Assembly (NCBI GenBank): GCA_000146855.1
Contig: GL405246.1
Location: 1,600,808-1,664,807, forward strand
DNA length: 64,000 nt
Source: [Eubacterium] yurii subsp. margaretiae ATCC 43715
Lineage (GTDB): Bacteria; Bacillota; Clostridia; Peptostreptococcales; Filifactoraceae
Direction: 5' to 3'
Shown here: positions 1 through 7,467 of the stretch, piece after piece
Layout of the letters: every line of letters starts with the position of its first letter
Position numbering within the stretch: the first letter of the stretch is position 1
Made by a program: the position numbers and the translations under genes
Notes under the pieces: model-generated
What the model was told of the DNA's origin: nothing
Seen by the model: the letters and a program-made list of their open reading frames with translations, nothing else
Databases searched by the model: none

Positions 1-275
1 CTATATCTCTATTTTTCAACAAATTTCTATTTAATTTTTTGTTTTTTTATTTCCTCACTTACTTAACTTTTTATTTTAATTAATATATTAATATTATAGT
101 ATTTTAAACTATTCATAATTACATTACTAAATTTTCAAAATTTTGCTTATTAAAATAATTACTAAATTCATTTTTTATTTTTTATTCTCTAATGTTATTT
201 TTCAAAAATTATTGTTTTTTTTTAGTTTTGTGTTATCCTTTATAGGCATTAGATTTAGTTAGTGTATTATGTTAC
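1..275. other. AT-rich gap, no gene seen
   Basis: I see no coding frame, RNA gene or clear hairpin in this very AT-rich stretch at the left edge. It could be the tail of an intergenic region whose neighbour lies outside the window. Confidence 0.5.
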
Positions 276-305
276 TTGTTTATTTAAAATATTGTTTTAT
301 ACAAT
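276..305 (+). promoter_or_regulatory. possible promoter of tRNA-Arg
   Basis: TTGTTT at 276-281 and TACAAT at 300-305, 18 bp apart, lie about 25 bp before the tRNA. Both boxes are imperfect and the region is very AT-rich, so this is a weak call made mostly on position. Confidence 0.3.
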
Positions 306-330
306 TTAAAATTTTTTTTAATATTTATAT

Positions 331-407
331 GCACCCATAGCTCAGCAGGATAGAGCTACAGTTTCCTAAACTGTGAGTCGGAGGTTCAAGTCCTCTTGGG
401 TGCACCA
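331..407 (+). tRNA. tRNA-Arg (anticodon CCU)
   Basis: A full cloverleaf is visible. The acceptor arm GCACCCA (331-337) pairs with TGGGTGC (397-403), followed by discriminator A and an encoded CCA (405-407). The anticodon arm ACAGT-TTCCTAA-ACTGT puts CCT at the anticodon positions, so the tRNA reads AGG arginine codons. The T arm contains GGTTCAAGTCC. It is a single tRNA with its own terminator directly downstream. Confidence 0.95.
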
Positions 408-416
408 GTAGTCAAG

Positions 417-447
417 GAGATGTTGATATTTCAGCATCTCTTTTTTT
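417..447 (+). terminator. terminator of tRNA-Arg
   Basis: A ten-base-pair stem (GAGATGTTGA against TCAGCATCTC, with one G-U pair) and a TATT loop are followed by seven T. It starts nine bases after the tRNA CCA end, a standard intrinsic terminator layout. Confidence 0.85.
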
Positions 448-509
448 ATAAATTTGTATATCTTATTGTACTGCTTATAAAAACAAAAAACACTATTAAA
501 CTAATTTTT

Positions 510-622
510 ATACTAAAAACCTTATAAATCACCATGTAAATATTTTACTTATAAATGTCATACTATTTAAAAGTAATCATCATAAAAAAAATTTTTCATT
601 ACTTTCTAAATGAGATTAGTAA
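510..622 (+). repeat. MITE-like repeat, family 1, copy 1
   Basis: About 113 bp beginning ATACTAAAAACC and ending GATTAGTAA. It aligns over its whole length with the reverse complement of 32825-32938 (shared blocks include AAATCACCAT, AATGTCATAC and TTTAAAAGTAATCA) and, more loosely, with 51195-51310. It lies between two terminators and contains no gene. The ends are imperfect inverted repeats. Confidence 0.6.
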
Positions 623-641
623 TATAACATTTCACAAAACT

Positions 642-688
642 AAAAAAGCGTTGATATCAACATATATACAGTTAATATCAACGCTTTA
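642..688 (-). terminator. terminator of tmRNA
   Basis: Read on the minus strand, a 13-bp stem (AAAGCGTTGATAT against ATATCAACGCTTT) is followed by a T run. It begins about ten bases after the tmRNA 3' CCA. Confidence 0.85.
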
Positions 689-698
689 CTTTTATGTA

Positions 699-1060
699 TG
701 GTGGAGATGATGGGAGTTGAACCCATGTCCAAAATCCATTCATATACAGCCTCTACGAGTGTAGGTATCAATATTTTATTCAAAATAAGACTGCCTTGTT
801 ACCACAACCATCTTATTTCTACAACCGAATTGTTGCAATACTTGTTCCGGTTAGCACCAAGTAAGGTTGCCTGCTCAATGACGCCTTATCTAAGTCGCAG
901 GTATCTTAGTAAGACGAAGCCGCGCTATTAGGCAGCTAGTGCAAAACTAGGTTTTTTTGCAGTTATATTTAGTATCCCTTAGTTTAACGTGTGATTAAGA
1001 GAAAAAGTCCACGACTCGCTACCATATACTTCAAAACCCTGTCGAAACCGGTACATCCCC
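699..1060 (-). ncRNA. ssrA: tmRNA (transfer-messenger RNA)
   Basis: The 5' end reads GGGGATGTACCGGTTTCGAC and the 3' end reads CATCTCCACCA; the two ends pair as a tRNA-like acceptor arm, and the T arm (GGGTTCAACTCCC) is present. The tag frame runs from a GCA resume codon at 960-958 to TAA at 930-928 and encodes AKKPSFALAA, with the usual ALAA-type degradation end. Length is 362 nt. It rescues ribosomes stalled on broken mRNAs and marks the product for proteolysis. It is the one-piece form, and pseudoknot segments fill the middle. A chance open frame at 698-931 on the other strand is a shadow. Confidence 0.95.
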
Positions 1061-1609
1061 ATATTTCATTTCAATAAATACTTTTCTAATCAAAAATCAA
1101 TAATGTTATCCCTATCCATCATTTACTTTTGATTAAATTAGGTACTTTACTAAATATTATTCACTTATTTTTGAAAAAGTATATATTTTAGACCGCAATA
1201 AACACAAATCACTAAAAAGCGAATTTTCAAGTGACACTAATTAATTATAACTATTTGACTAAATATATAACTAATAATAATTTACAAAACTACACTTCTT
1301 CTTGAAATTCAATTTAAAAAAACTAAAATCTACAGATAAATCTCAAATAAATTAGTCGAACATTCGTGTTTAGTATAAAATACATAAATATATTCATACT
1401 ATCTTAAGTGACAAAATCTAAAAGAACTTAGAAATCAAATACTCAGCACAAAAACTATAAATAATCTTTGTACTATTCAACTCTATCTCTTTACATTAAA
1501 AAATATACCATAGAAGTAAAAATAAATCAATATCTTTTGTAATACAATTTGTTTACAAATATTACAATATAATAATTTTAAGTAATATTCCAAAACTTTA
1601 ATTATTTTA
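1061..1609. other. 550-bp gap without a gene
   Basis: No coding frame or RNA fold was recognised between tmRNA and rsmB. It must hold the tmRNA promoter at its left end, but I cannot fix its boxes. The one clear structure is the inverted repeat at 1537-1567, annotated separately. Confidence 0.5.
1537..1567. repeat. inverted repeat upstream of rsmB
   Basis: Outer arms TTGTAATA and TATTACAA enclose inner arms TTTGT and ACAAA around a TT centre, with a three-base bulge (CAA) on the left. It lies about 70 bp before the rsmB promoter boxes. It could be an operator or a small hairpin; the sequence does not decide. Confidence 0.4.
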
Positions 1610-1641
1610 TTGACTATGACATCAGAATTTTGTGATATAAT
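1610..1641 (+). promoter_or_regulatory. promoter of rsmB, extended -10
   Basis: TATAAT at 1636-1641 is preceded by TGA, giving an extended -10. TTGACT at 1610-1615 is a good -35 sequence but stands 20 bp away, longer than ideal, so the extended -10 probably carries the activity. Confidence 0.55.
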
Positions 1642-1709
1642 GATAAAATATAATTTTTAATTTTATCTACAACCTATATAATATTTTTATAGATTATAAC
1701 GGAGAAAAA

Positions 1710-3020
1710 ATGAACCTTAGAAATATAACTTACAACATAATCTTTGATGTAAAGCATAATAAAAAATACTCTAATATATTAATAAATGAAGTATTTACTA
1801 AGTCAAAATTAAAAGATGAAGAAAAAAATTTCATTACTTATCTTAGCTATGGTGTCTTGGGAAATATTTACTTCCTGGACTATTTTATAAGAAAATATAG
1901 CGACATTTCCTTCTCAAAAATATCAAATAAAGCTAAAGTAATATTGGAAATGGCTCTTTTTGAACTGATTTTTATGAATTCTTCTCAAAACTATGCTACT
2001 GTAAACGAGTCTGTTGCCTTGTGCAAAAAAGTAGATTTTAGAGCAAAGAATTTTGTCAATGCAGTTCTTAGAAAAATATCATCTTCAAATCCCTCTAATC
2101 TAAGAAATTATAAATTTGATGATATTAAAGATAAGTCTGAGAGATTATCAGTCAAATTCAGTATAAGCAAATATATTTCTGATAGGTTAATTGAAAATTA
2201 CGGCTTTGACTTTGCATACGAGCTTATGCTTTCTATGAGCAAGACTCCCGAAATTTTTATTCGTGGAAATTTAATTAAAACAGATTTTAATACTTTTAAA
2301 AACTTACTCGATGAAAATAAGCTGTGCTATGAAATAATTGACGAAAAAAATATGATATTCTCACTTAAAAATTTGAAGAATATTGCAAATCTTAATATCT
2401 ACAGAGATGGGCTTATATCCATTCAAGACTATTCCAGCATGCTCTGTGTTATAGCAAGCGGAGTTAAAGAAAATCAAACTGTACTTGACATCTGCGCTGC
2501 CCCTGGAGGCAAGTCAATATTTATGTCGCAAATTATGAAAAACAAGGGCAGTATATTAAGCATGGATATTTCTGAGAATAAGCTCAAACTCCTAGACGAA
2601 CAATGCAAAAGACTTGGAATAGATATAATTACTACAAAAGTCAATGATGCTACGATTTACGATGAATCTTATAAAGAAAAATTTGATGTTGTTCTTGCTG
2701 ATGTTCCATGCTCAGGTATAGGTATATTACGTAGAAAACCTGAAATACGATATAAAAATGCTGATGAAATTGAAAGTCTACCGGAAATACAAAAAACAAT
2801 TCTTGAAAACTCGTCAAAATATGTCAAAGAAAGCGGCAAATTAATTTATTCAACATGTACATTGGGAAAAGAGGAAAATCAAAACATAATAGAGAACTTT
2901 ATTAAAAACAATACTGATTTTAAGATAAGCTACCAAAAAGAGTACTATCCCAATATAGATAATACTGACGGATTTTATGTATGTGTTATGGATAGAAATA
3001 ATGATAAGAAAAACCAATAA
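1710..3020 (+). CDS. rsmB: 16S rRNA (cytosine-967 C5) methyltransferase RsmB
   Basis: It methylates C967 of 16S rRNA using SAM. The 436-residue protein has an N-terminal NusB-like helical RNA-binding domain (about residues 1-140) and a Rossmann methyltransferase domain. The SAM loop LDICAAPGGK is at 259-268. The two family cysteines are present: C334 in DVPCSG and the nucleophile C383 in STCTLG. A GGAGAAAAA site stands just before the ATG. In many Firmicutes rsmB sits next to fmt or rlmN; here it stands alone with its own promoter. The family is clear; the exact target base is inferred from the family. Confidence 0.93.
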   Translation: MNLRNITYNIIFDVKHNKKYSNILINEVFTKSKLKDEEKNFITYLSYGVLGNIYFLDYFIRKYSDISFSKISNKAKVILEMALFELIFMNSSQNYATVNESVALCKKVDFRAKNFVNAVLRKISSSNPSNLRNYKFDDIKDKSERLSVKFSISKYISDRLIENYGFDFAYELMLSMSKTPEIFIRGNLIKTDFNTFKNLLDENKLCYEIIDEKNMIFSLKNLKNIANLNIYRDGLISIQDYSSMLCVIASGVKENQTVLDICAAPGGKSIFMSQIMKNKGSILSMDISENKLKLLDEQCKRLGIDIITTKVNDATIYDESYKEKFDVVLADVPCSGIGILRRKPEIRYKNADEIESLPEIQKTILENSSKYVKESGKLIYSTCTLGKEENQNIIENFIKNNTDFKISYQKEYYPNIDNTDGFYVCVMDRNNDKKNQ

Positions 3021-3324
3021 GAATATTAATATTTCCGTCTTTTGTATCTTTATATAGTGATTTAATATTAACTCTAAATATATGCAAAATTTCAAAAATT
3101 TAATATAATAGTTGAACAAAAATTTATTGATTTTCATATAGGTGAATTAATCTTAAAATTCATTAGAATATAAGGATAGTACTTTTTGAAAATTTGCAAT
3201 AAAGTCATTAATATTTATGTTATTTGAATTTAATAATTAAACAGATAATCTCATAACTCTGCATCAGATTTCTATCAATAAATTAACAGCTATATCTAAT
3301 AAATTGAATATTTCCTTGATACCA

Positions 3325-3372
3325 CTAAAAAAGGACTGATAGAATATGAGTTTCCATTTTCTAACAGTCCTT
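3325..3372 (-). terminator. terminator downstream of the ClC gene
   Basis: On the minus strand AAGGACTGTTAGAA pairs with TTCTATCAGTCCTT with one mismatch, then a run of six T. It lies 27 bp after the ClC stop codon and closes the lgt-rsmH-ftsL-clc transcript. The rest of 3021-3398 shows no gene. Confidence 0.85.
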
Positions 3373-3398
3373 ATATTATGCTTATGCTATTACAAGTA

Positions 3399-4949
3399 TT
3401 AATTATTTTCAAAATACTCAGTTACATATCTCAGATTTTTATTATCGGTTATTACAGTTATCCTGTCTCCTGCTTTTAACACGGTATCCCCCTTTGGAAT
3501 TATCTCTTCTCCAAGTCTTTCTACTGATACTATCAATGATTTCAACGGAAGATATACCTGTTTTAACTTCTTATTTATGATTTTGGAGTCATAACTTAAG
3601 ACGAACTGATGTAGGACTTTTTCACTTAAAAAACTGTCCTTATCTTCCTGTAAGGAAGTACCCAGCATTCTTTCAAGCAAGGATTCATAAATAGGCTTAC
3701 ATTTCAACACCTCAGCAACCAAATACGACACTATCGAAATCATACAAAGCGTCAAAATATGCTCAAATGAGCCGGTCATCTCAGTAACCAGCATTATGGA
3801 TATAATCGGTGAGCGGACGACTGCCGACAACATTCCCGCCATTGCCAAAACTATGAAATTGACAAAATAGTCATGACTTACATCTATGAGCACAAAATAT
3901 TTTACTACATTATAATAAATAGCTCCACCAATTGCTCCTATGACAAGTACAGGTAGGAATATACCGCCTTGTGCTGTAGAGCCGTAACTTATTGCCGTAA
4001 AAATCAGATTTAAGACCAATATAGCAATCAACAAAACTGTTGATGTCCTATGCTCCACCACATCTTCTATTACAGGATGTCCGCCACCCAATACATAGGG
4101 GAAGGTAAAACCGAAAACTATTGCGAACATAAAGGCTATAACAGGTTTAAATTCATTTTTTATAGGGAGTTTCTTATATAAACTCTGAATGAAAAGTAAA
4201 GTCTTGTTAAAACTAACTCCCACTATGCCAATAATAACCCCTAAAAATATTACATGGGAATACTCACTCAGTGATAGAGGTACTTTGACTGAAAAGGAAA
4301 ATACAGGTGACAATCCGAACATTTGTTTACTTATGTAGTCAGCTATTACACTGGCTATGATTGCCGGAATAAGTATTATCTGTGAAAAACTCTTATGCAT
4401 TTCTTCAAGTACAAATATAGTCCCTGATATCGGTGCAGAAAATGCTCCTGCAAGTCCTGCACTTGCACCTGCGCTTATAAGTGCACGTTGCTCGTTTACA
4501 TCTCTTCTTAAAAATTTTGATATAGCCTTTCCGCTACATGCTCCAAGCTGTATAGATGGACCTTCTCTTCCAAGTGACAAACCTCCGATTGCTGCAAGAG
4601 AGCCTCCTATATACTTTGCCACTATGGTTTTTTTCTCATCCATATTGAATATTCCCATCAGCTCTCCCTGCACCTGAGGTATACCGCTACCACTACTTAG
4701 TGGTGCCCACTTCACAAGGAAGCCTATGATAAGTCCGAATAGAGATAATAAACAAATAAGTCCTAATATATACAGTGGAGAAGGAGTAAAAGAGTAGATA
4801 TATCTGCAAAGTTTCTCCAAATATTTTAATAAATATCTATAAGATACAGAAACTAAGCCTGCACCTACCCCCACTATAATACCATCAAATACCATAGTTT
4901 TTTTAATGTTTGAAAAGTTTGAAAACTTGTCCTTGCTATATGAACTCAA
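3399..4949 (-). CDS. ClC-family chloride/proton antiporter with TrkA-C domain
   Basis: A membrane protein of 516 residues that moves chloride (or another anion), probably in exchange for protons. The ClC signatures are intact: GSGIP at 87-91, GREGPS at 127-132 with the gating glutamate at 129, and a later GGIFLPVLVIGAIGG segment. About ten hydrophobic helices span residues 20-430. A soluble C-terminal RCK/TrkA-C domain (about 440-516) suggests control by a bound ligand. The GREGP form is that of ordinary ClC proteins, not the fluoride-specific CLC-F type. It begins 12 nt after ftsL stops, so it is read in the lgt-rsmH-ftsL transcript, an unusual partner for cell-division genes. Confidence 0.9.
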   Translation of the reverse strand: MSSYSKDKFSNFSNIKKTMVFDGIIVGVGAGLVSVSYRYLLKYLEKLCRYIYSFTPSPLYILGLICLLSLFGLIIGFLVKWAPLSSGSGIPQVQGELMGIFNMDEKKTIVAKYIGGSLAAIGGLSLGREGPSIQLGACSGKAISKFLRRDVNEQRALISAGASAGLAGAFSAPISGTIFVLEEMHKSFSQIILIPAIIASVIADYISKQMFGLSPVFSFSVKVPLSLSEYSHVIFLGVIIGIVGVSFNKTLLFIQSLYKKLPIKNEFKPVIAFMFAIVFGFTFPYVLGGGHPVIEDVVEHRTSTVLLIAILVLNLIFTAISYGSTAQGGIFLPVLVIGAIGGAIYYNVVKYFVLIDVSHDYFVNFIVLAMAGMLSAVVRSPIISIMLVTEMTGSFEHILTLCMISIVSYLVAEVLKCKPIYESLLERMLGTSLQEDKDSFLSEKVLHQFVLSYDSKIINKKLKQVYLPLKSLIVSVERLGEEIIPKGDTVLKAGDRITVITDNKNLRYVTEYFENN

Positions 4950-4961
4950 AATTCATCCCCC

Positions 4962-5624
4962 CTAATCTACTGTAACATACTCGATTTGTTGTGATGTTCT
5001 ATACGTCATATTCAAATTTTCAATTGCCTTCTTCTCTATTATATCGCTTCTACTTGCCTCGTCAATCTTTGTTTTTTCCACCTTTATTTCGTTATCAATT
5101 TCTTGTATTTTTCTATTTGCACTATTTATCTCATATCTTAGGTCTGCAATTATTGAATATCTGTACATTATAATAGAAAACATAGCCATAGCAACAAATA
5201 ACAAAGACATCATGGTAATACCCTGTTTAGTAAATACCCTCTTCAGCCTTTCTTTGAAGTTTCTATGTTTTTTTGCATATATCTTCTTCTTTTTATTTTC
5301 TTTCTTCTGTTCTTTTTTTAATTTCTTTTCTTCCTGTTTTCTTAATTTTCTTGATAACTTCTCCTCTTTTTCCAAAAGTTTTTTCTCTTTTTTAGCCAGT
5401 TCCTTTTCCTTTTTGCTGACCTTAGTTTTTTTTACACTACTCCTGCTTTTTTTTGGTATACTGGATACCTTGGATACAGTCGTACTTTTTCTTGACTGGC
5501 TCTTTTTTGCAGGAGCCTTTGCTGTTTTTGAGCTAGCACTTTGATTTGAATTATTCTTTTTTTGAGCGTCCTGATTCATTGCTTGCCTATATGCAGGCAC
5601 TTTCTTCTTACCACCGTTTTTCAT
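4962..5624 (-). CDS. ftsL: FtsL-like cell division protein with long Lys-rich tail
   Basis: A 220-residue single-pass membrane protein. Residues 1-130 are extremely rich in lysine, serine and glutamate with no hydrophobic stretch. One membrane helix lies at about 136-158, followed by an extracytoplasmic coiled coil (about 160-195) and a short tail. This is the FtsL/DivIC plan: these proteins help assemble the division-site complex with DivIB. Position directly after rsmH (12-nt gap, site GGGGATAAG) is the classical ftsL place. The cytoplasmic tail is far longer than in typical FtsL (about 100-120 residues in total). Sequence similarity of FtsL is low everywhere, so the call rests on topology and context. 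Confidence 0.75.
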   Translation of the reverse strand: MKNGGKKKVPAYRQAMNQDAQKKNNSNQSASSKTAKAPAKKSQSRKSTTVSKVSSIPKKSRSSVKKTKVSKKEKELAKKEKKLLEKEEKLSRKLRKQEEKKLKKEQKKENKKKKIYAKKHRNFKERLKRVFTKQGITMMSLLFVAMAMFSIIMYRYSIIADLRYEINSANRKIQEIDNEIKVEKTKIDEASRSDIIEKKAIENLNMTYRTSQQIEYVTVD

Positions 5625-5636
5625 GACACTTATCCC

Positions 5637-6566
5637 CTATATCTTTTCTATTACTCTTAGCTTTGCACTTCTTGAACGCGGATTGTTCTTCAATTCTTCA
5701 TCTGAAGGTACTATAGGTTTTTTAGTAATTATCGTTGCCTCTTCCTTCCTATTACACATACAGATAGGAAATTCCTTCGGACAGATACAGCCTCCTACCA
5801 GCTCTTTGAATATATTTTTTACAGCCCTGTCTTCTAAAGAATGGAAAGTTATCACTGACAGTCTGCCTCCTGAGCTCAAAAGTTCAAAGGCATCACAAAG
5901 AAATTTCTCCAATATCTTAATTTCGTTATTGACCTCTATTCTTATGGCTTGAAAAGTCCTCTTTGCCGGATGTTTATTCTTGTCTCTAAGTTTTTTGGGT
6001 ATGGCTTTTTCTATGACATCCACAAGTTCGAAGGTTGTATCTATTGACTTTTGCCCTCTCCTGTCAACTATTACCTGAGCTATTTTATCAGCCCAGTTCT
6101 CCTCTCCGTACCTGCGTATGATATCTGAAAGTTGCTCTTTGCTGTAGTTATTCACAACATCATAAGCCGTCAAAGGTGAATTTTTATCCATACGCATATC
6201 AAGAGGAGCATCATTCATATACGAAAATCCTCTTTCAGCATTGTCAAGCTGATAGGAAGATACTCCCAGGTCTGCTATAAGTCCGTCTATCTTCGTAATT
6301 TTACGCTCATATAAGGCAGATTTTATATTTACAAAATTTGTATTAATAAAATGAATGTTATTATTCCCTGCAAAATTATTCATACCGTTTTTTATAGCTT
6401 CTTCATCCTGATCAAAGACATACAAATTAATATTATTTGCCTTGGATAAGAGATATCCGCTATGACCTCCACCGCCAAATGTCGCATCAACATAGGTATT
6501 GCCTTCTTTGACGTTTAGGCTGTCCACCGTTTCATATAGTAGAACGCTCTTGTGATTATATTCCAT
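5637..6566 (-). CDS. rsmH: 16S rRNA (cytosine-1402 N4) methyltransferase RsmH
   Basis: A SAM-dependent enzyme that N4-methylates C1402 in the ribosomal decoding centre. The start HKSVLLYETVD, the SAM loop DATFGGGGHS (27-36), GLIADLGVSSYQLD and the C-terminal RSRSAKLRV are all family hallmarks. Length of 309 residues is normal. It usually opens the dcw cluster behind mraZ; here no mraZ is present and lgt lies 53 bp upstream instead. It is followed by ftsL but not by a penicillin-binding protein, so the division cluster is cut short. Confidence 0.95.
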   Translation of the reverse strand: MEYNHKSVLLYETVDSLNVKEGNTYVDATFGGGGHSGYLLSKANNINLYVFDQDEEAIKNGMNNFAGNNNIHFINTNFVNIKSALYERKITKIDGLIADLGVSSYQLDNAERGFSYMNDAPLDMRMDKNSPLTAYDVVNNYSKEQLSDIIRRYGEENWADKIAQVIVDRRGQKSIDTTFELVDVIEKAIPKKLRDKNKHPAKRTFQAIRIEVNNEIKILEKFLCDAFELLSSGGRLSVITFHSLEDRAVKNIFKELVGGCICPKEFPICMCNRKEEATIITKKPIVPSDEELKNNPRSRSAKLRVIEKI

Positions 6567-6619
6567 CTTACACCTGTTAAAACTCTTTTATTTTTACTAA
6601 ATTTCCTATGAATAAACTC

Positions 6620-7354
6620 TTAGTCTCTTTTTCTTTTTTTACAAAATAGATATAGGCAGGCTCCTGATAATATCAAGATTATACTTGTAATTTGAGCTGT
6701 TCTCAACCCCATTATCATCAAGGCATCAGTCCTCAGATACTCTATGAAAAATCTTCCTACAGAATAGATGATGAGATACAATGATATTATCTGTCCGTCA
6801 AATTTTTTGCGTCTGAATAATCTCATCAAAAATATGAACAGCATAAAATTCCACAATGATTCGTACAAAAATGTCGGGTGTACCATGTTGCCGTTGATTT
6901 CTATCGCCCAAGGCAGATTTGTTGTAGTTCCGTAAGCTTCTGAATTAGTAAAATTGCCCCAACGCCCTATACTTTGTCCAAGTGGAATAGATACACATAT
7001 TATATCGAAAAACTCCAGAAATTTCAGTTTTCTCTTTTTACAATAGAAATATGCTACCAATATTCCGGCTATAATTCCACCGTGTATCGCCAATCCGCCT
7101 TCCCTTGTATTTATTATCTTTAATATATCTCCCTTATAATACTCCCATTGGAAAAATACGTAGTACAACCTTGCACCTATAATACAAAAAGGCATAGCAA
7201 TCAGCATATAGTCCGTAATATCATCAGCCTTAATATTTACCCTCTTTGCATTTAATATGGCTATATAGCCTGATATTAAAATCCCTATGGTTATTATTAC
7301 TCCGTACCATCTTACACTTACACCGAATAAGTTGAAAGCTACCGGATTCATCAT
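6620..7354 (-). CDS. lgt: prolipoprotein diacylglyceryl transferase
   Basis: An integral membrane enzyme that transfers a diacylglyceryl group from phosphatidylglycerol to the lipobox cysteine of prolipoproteins, the first step in lipoprotein maturation. The 244-residue protein has about seven membrane helices, the HGG element at 91-93 and the Lgt signature GRWGNFTNSEAYG at 130-142 with the essential arginine. It has clear customers in this window: four lipoproteins at 51.5-55.3 kb. It lies between addA and rsmH on the same strand. Starting at the second methionine is equally possible. Confidence 0.95.
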   Translation of the reverse strand: MMNPVAFNLFGVSVRWYGVIITIGILISGYIAILNAKRVNIKADDITDYMLIAMPFCIIGARLYYVFFQWEYYKGDILKIINTREGGLAIHGGIIAGILVAYFYCKKRKLKFLEFFDIICVSIPLGQSIGRWGNFTNSEAYGTTTNLPWAIEINGNMVHPTFLYESLWNFMLFIFLMRLFRRKKFDGQIISLYLIIYSVGRFFIEYLRTDALMIMGLRTAQITSIILILSGACLYLFCKKRKRD

Positions 7355-7467
7355 TTATCAACCTCTTTTTCACTTTTTTCTATTCTTACCAAAGTAAAAT
7401 TATACCATATATGTCATAAGAAGTTAATAGCATATTTACAAAACTGTCTATTTATAAAGCAAAAAAC

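Noticed and set aside
698..931. A 77-codon open frame on the plus strand
   Set aside because: It runs antisense through the tmRNA gene and has no ribosome site or family; it is a chance frame.
3399..4949. A fluoride-specific CLC-F antiporter
   Set aside because: The gating motif is GREGPS as in ordinary ClC proteins, and no fluoride riboswitch precedes the operon.
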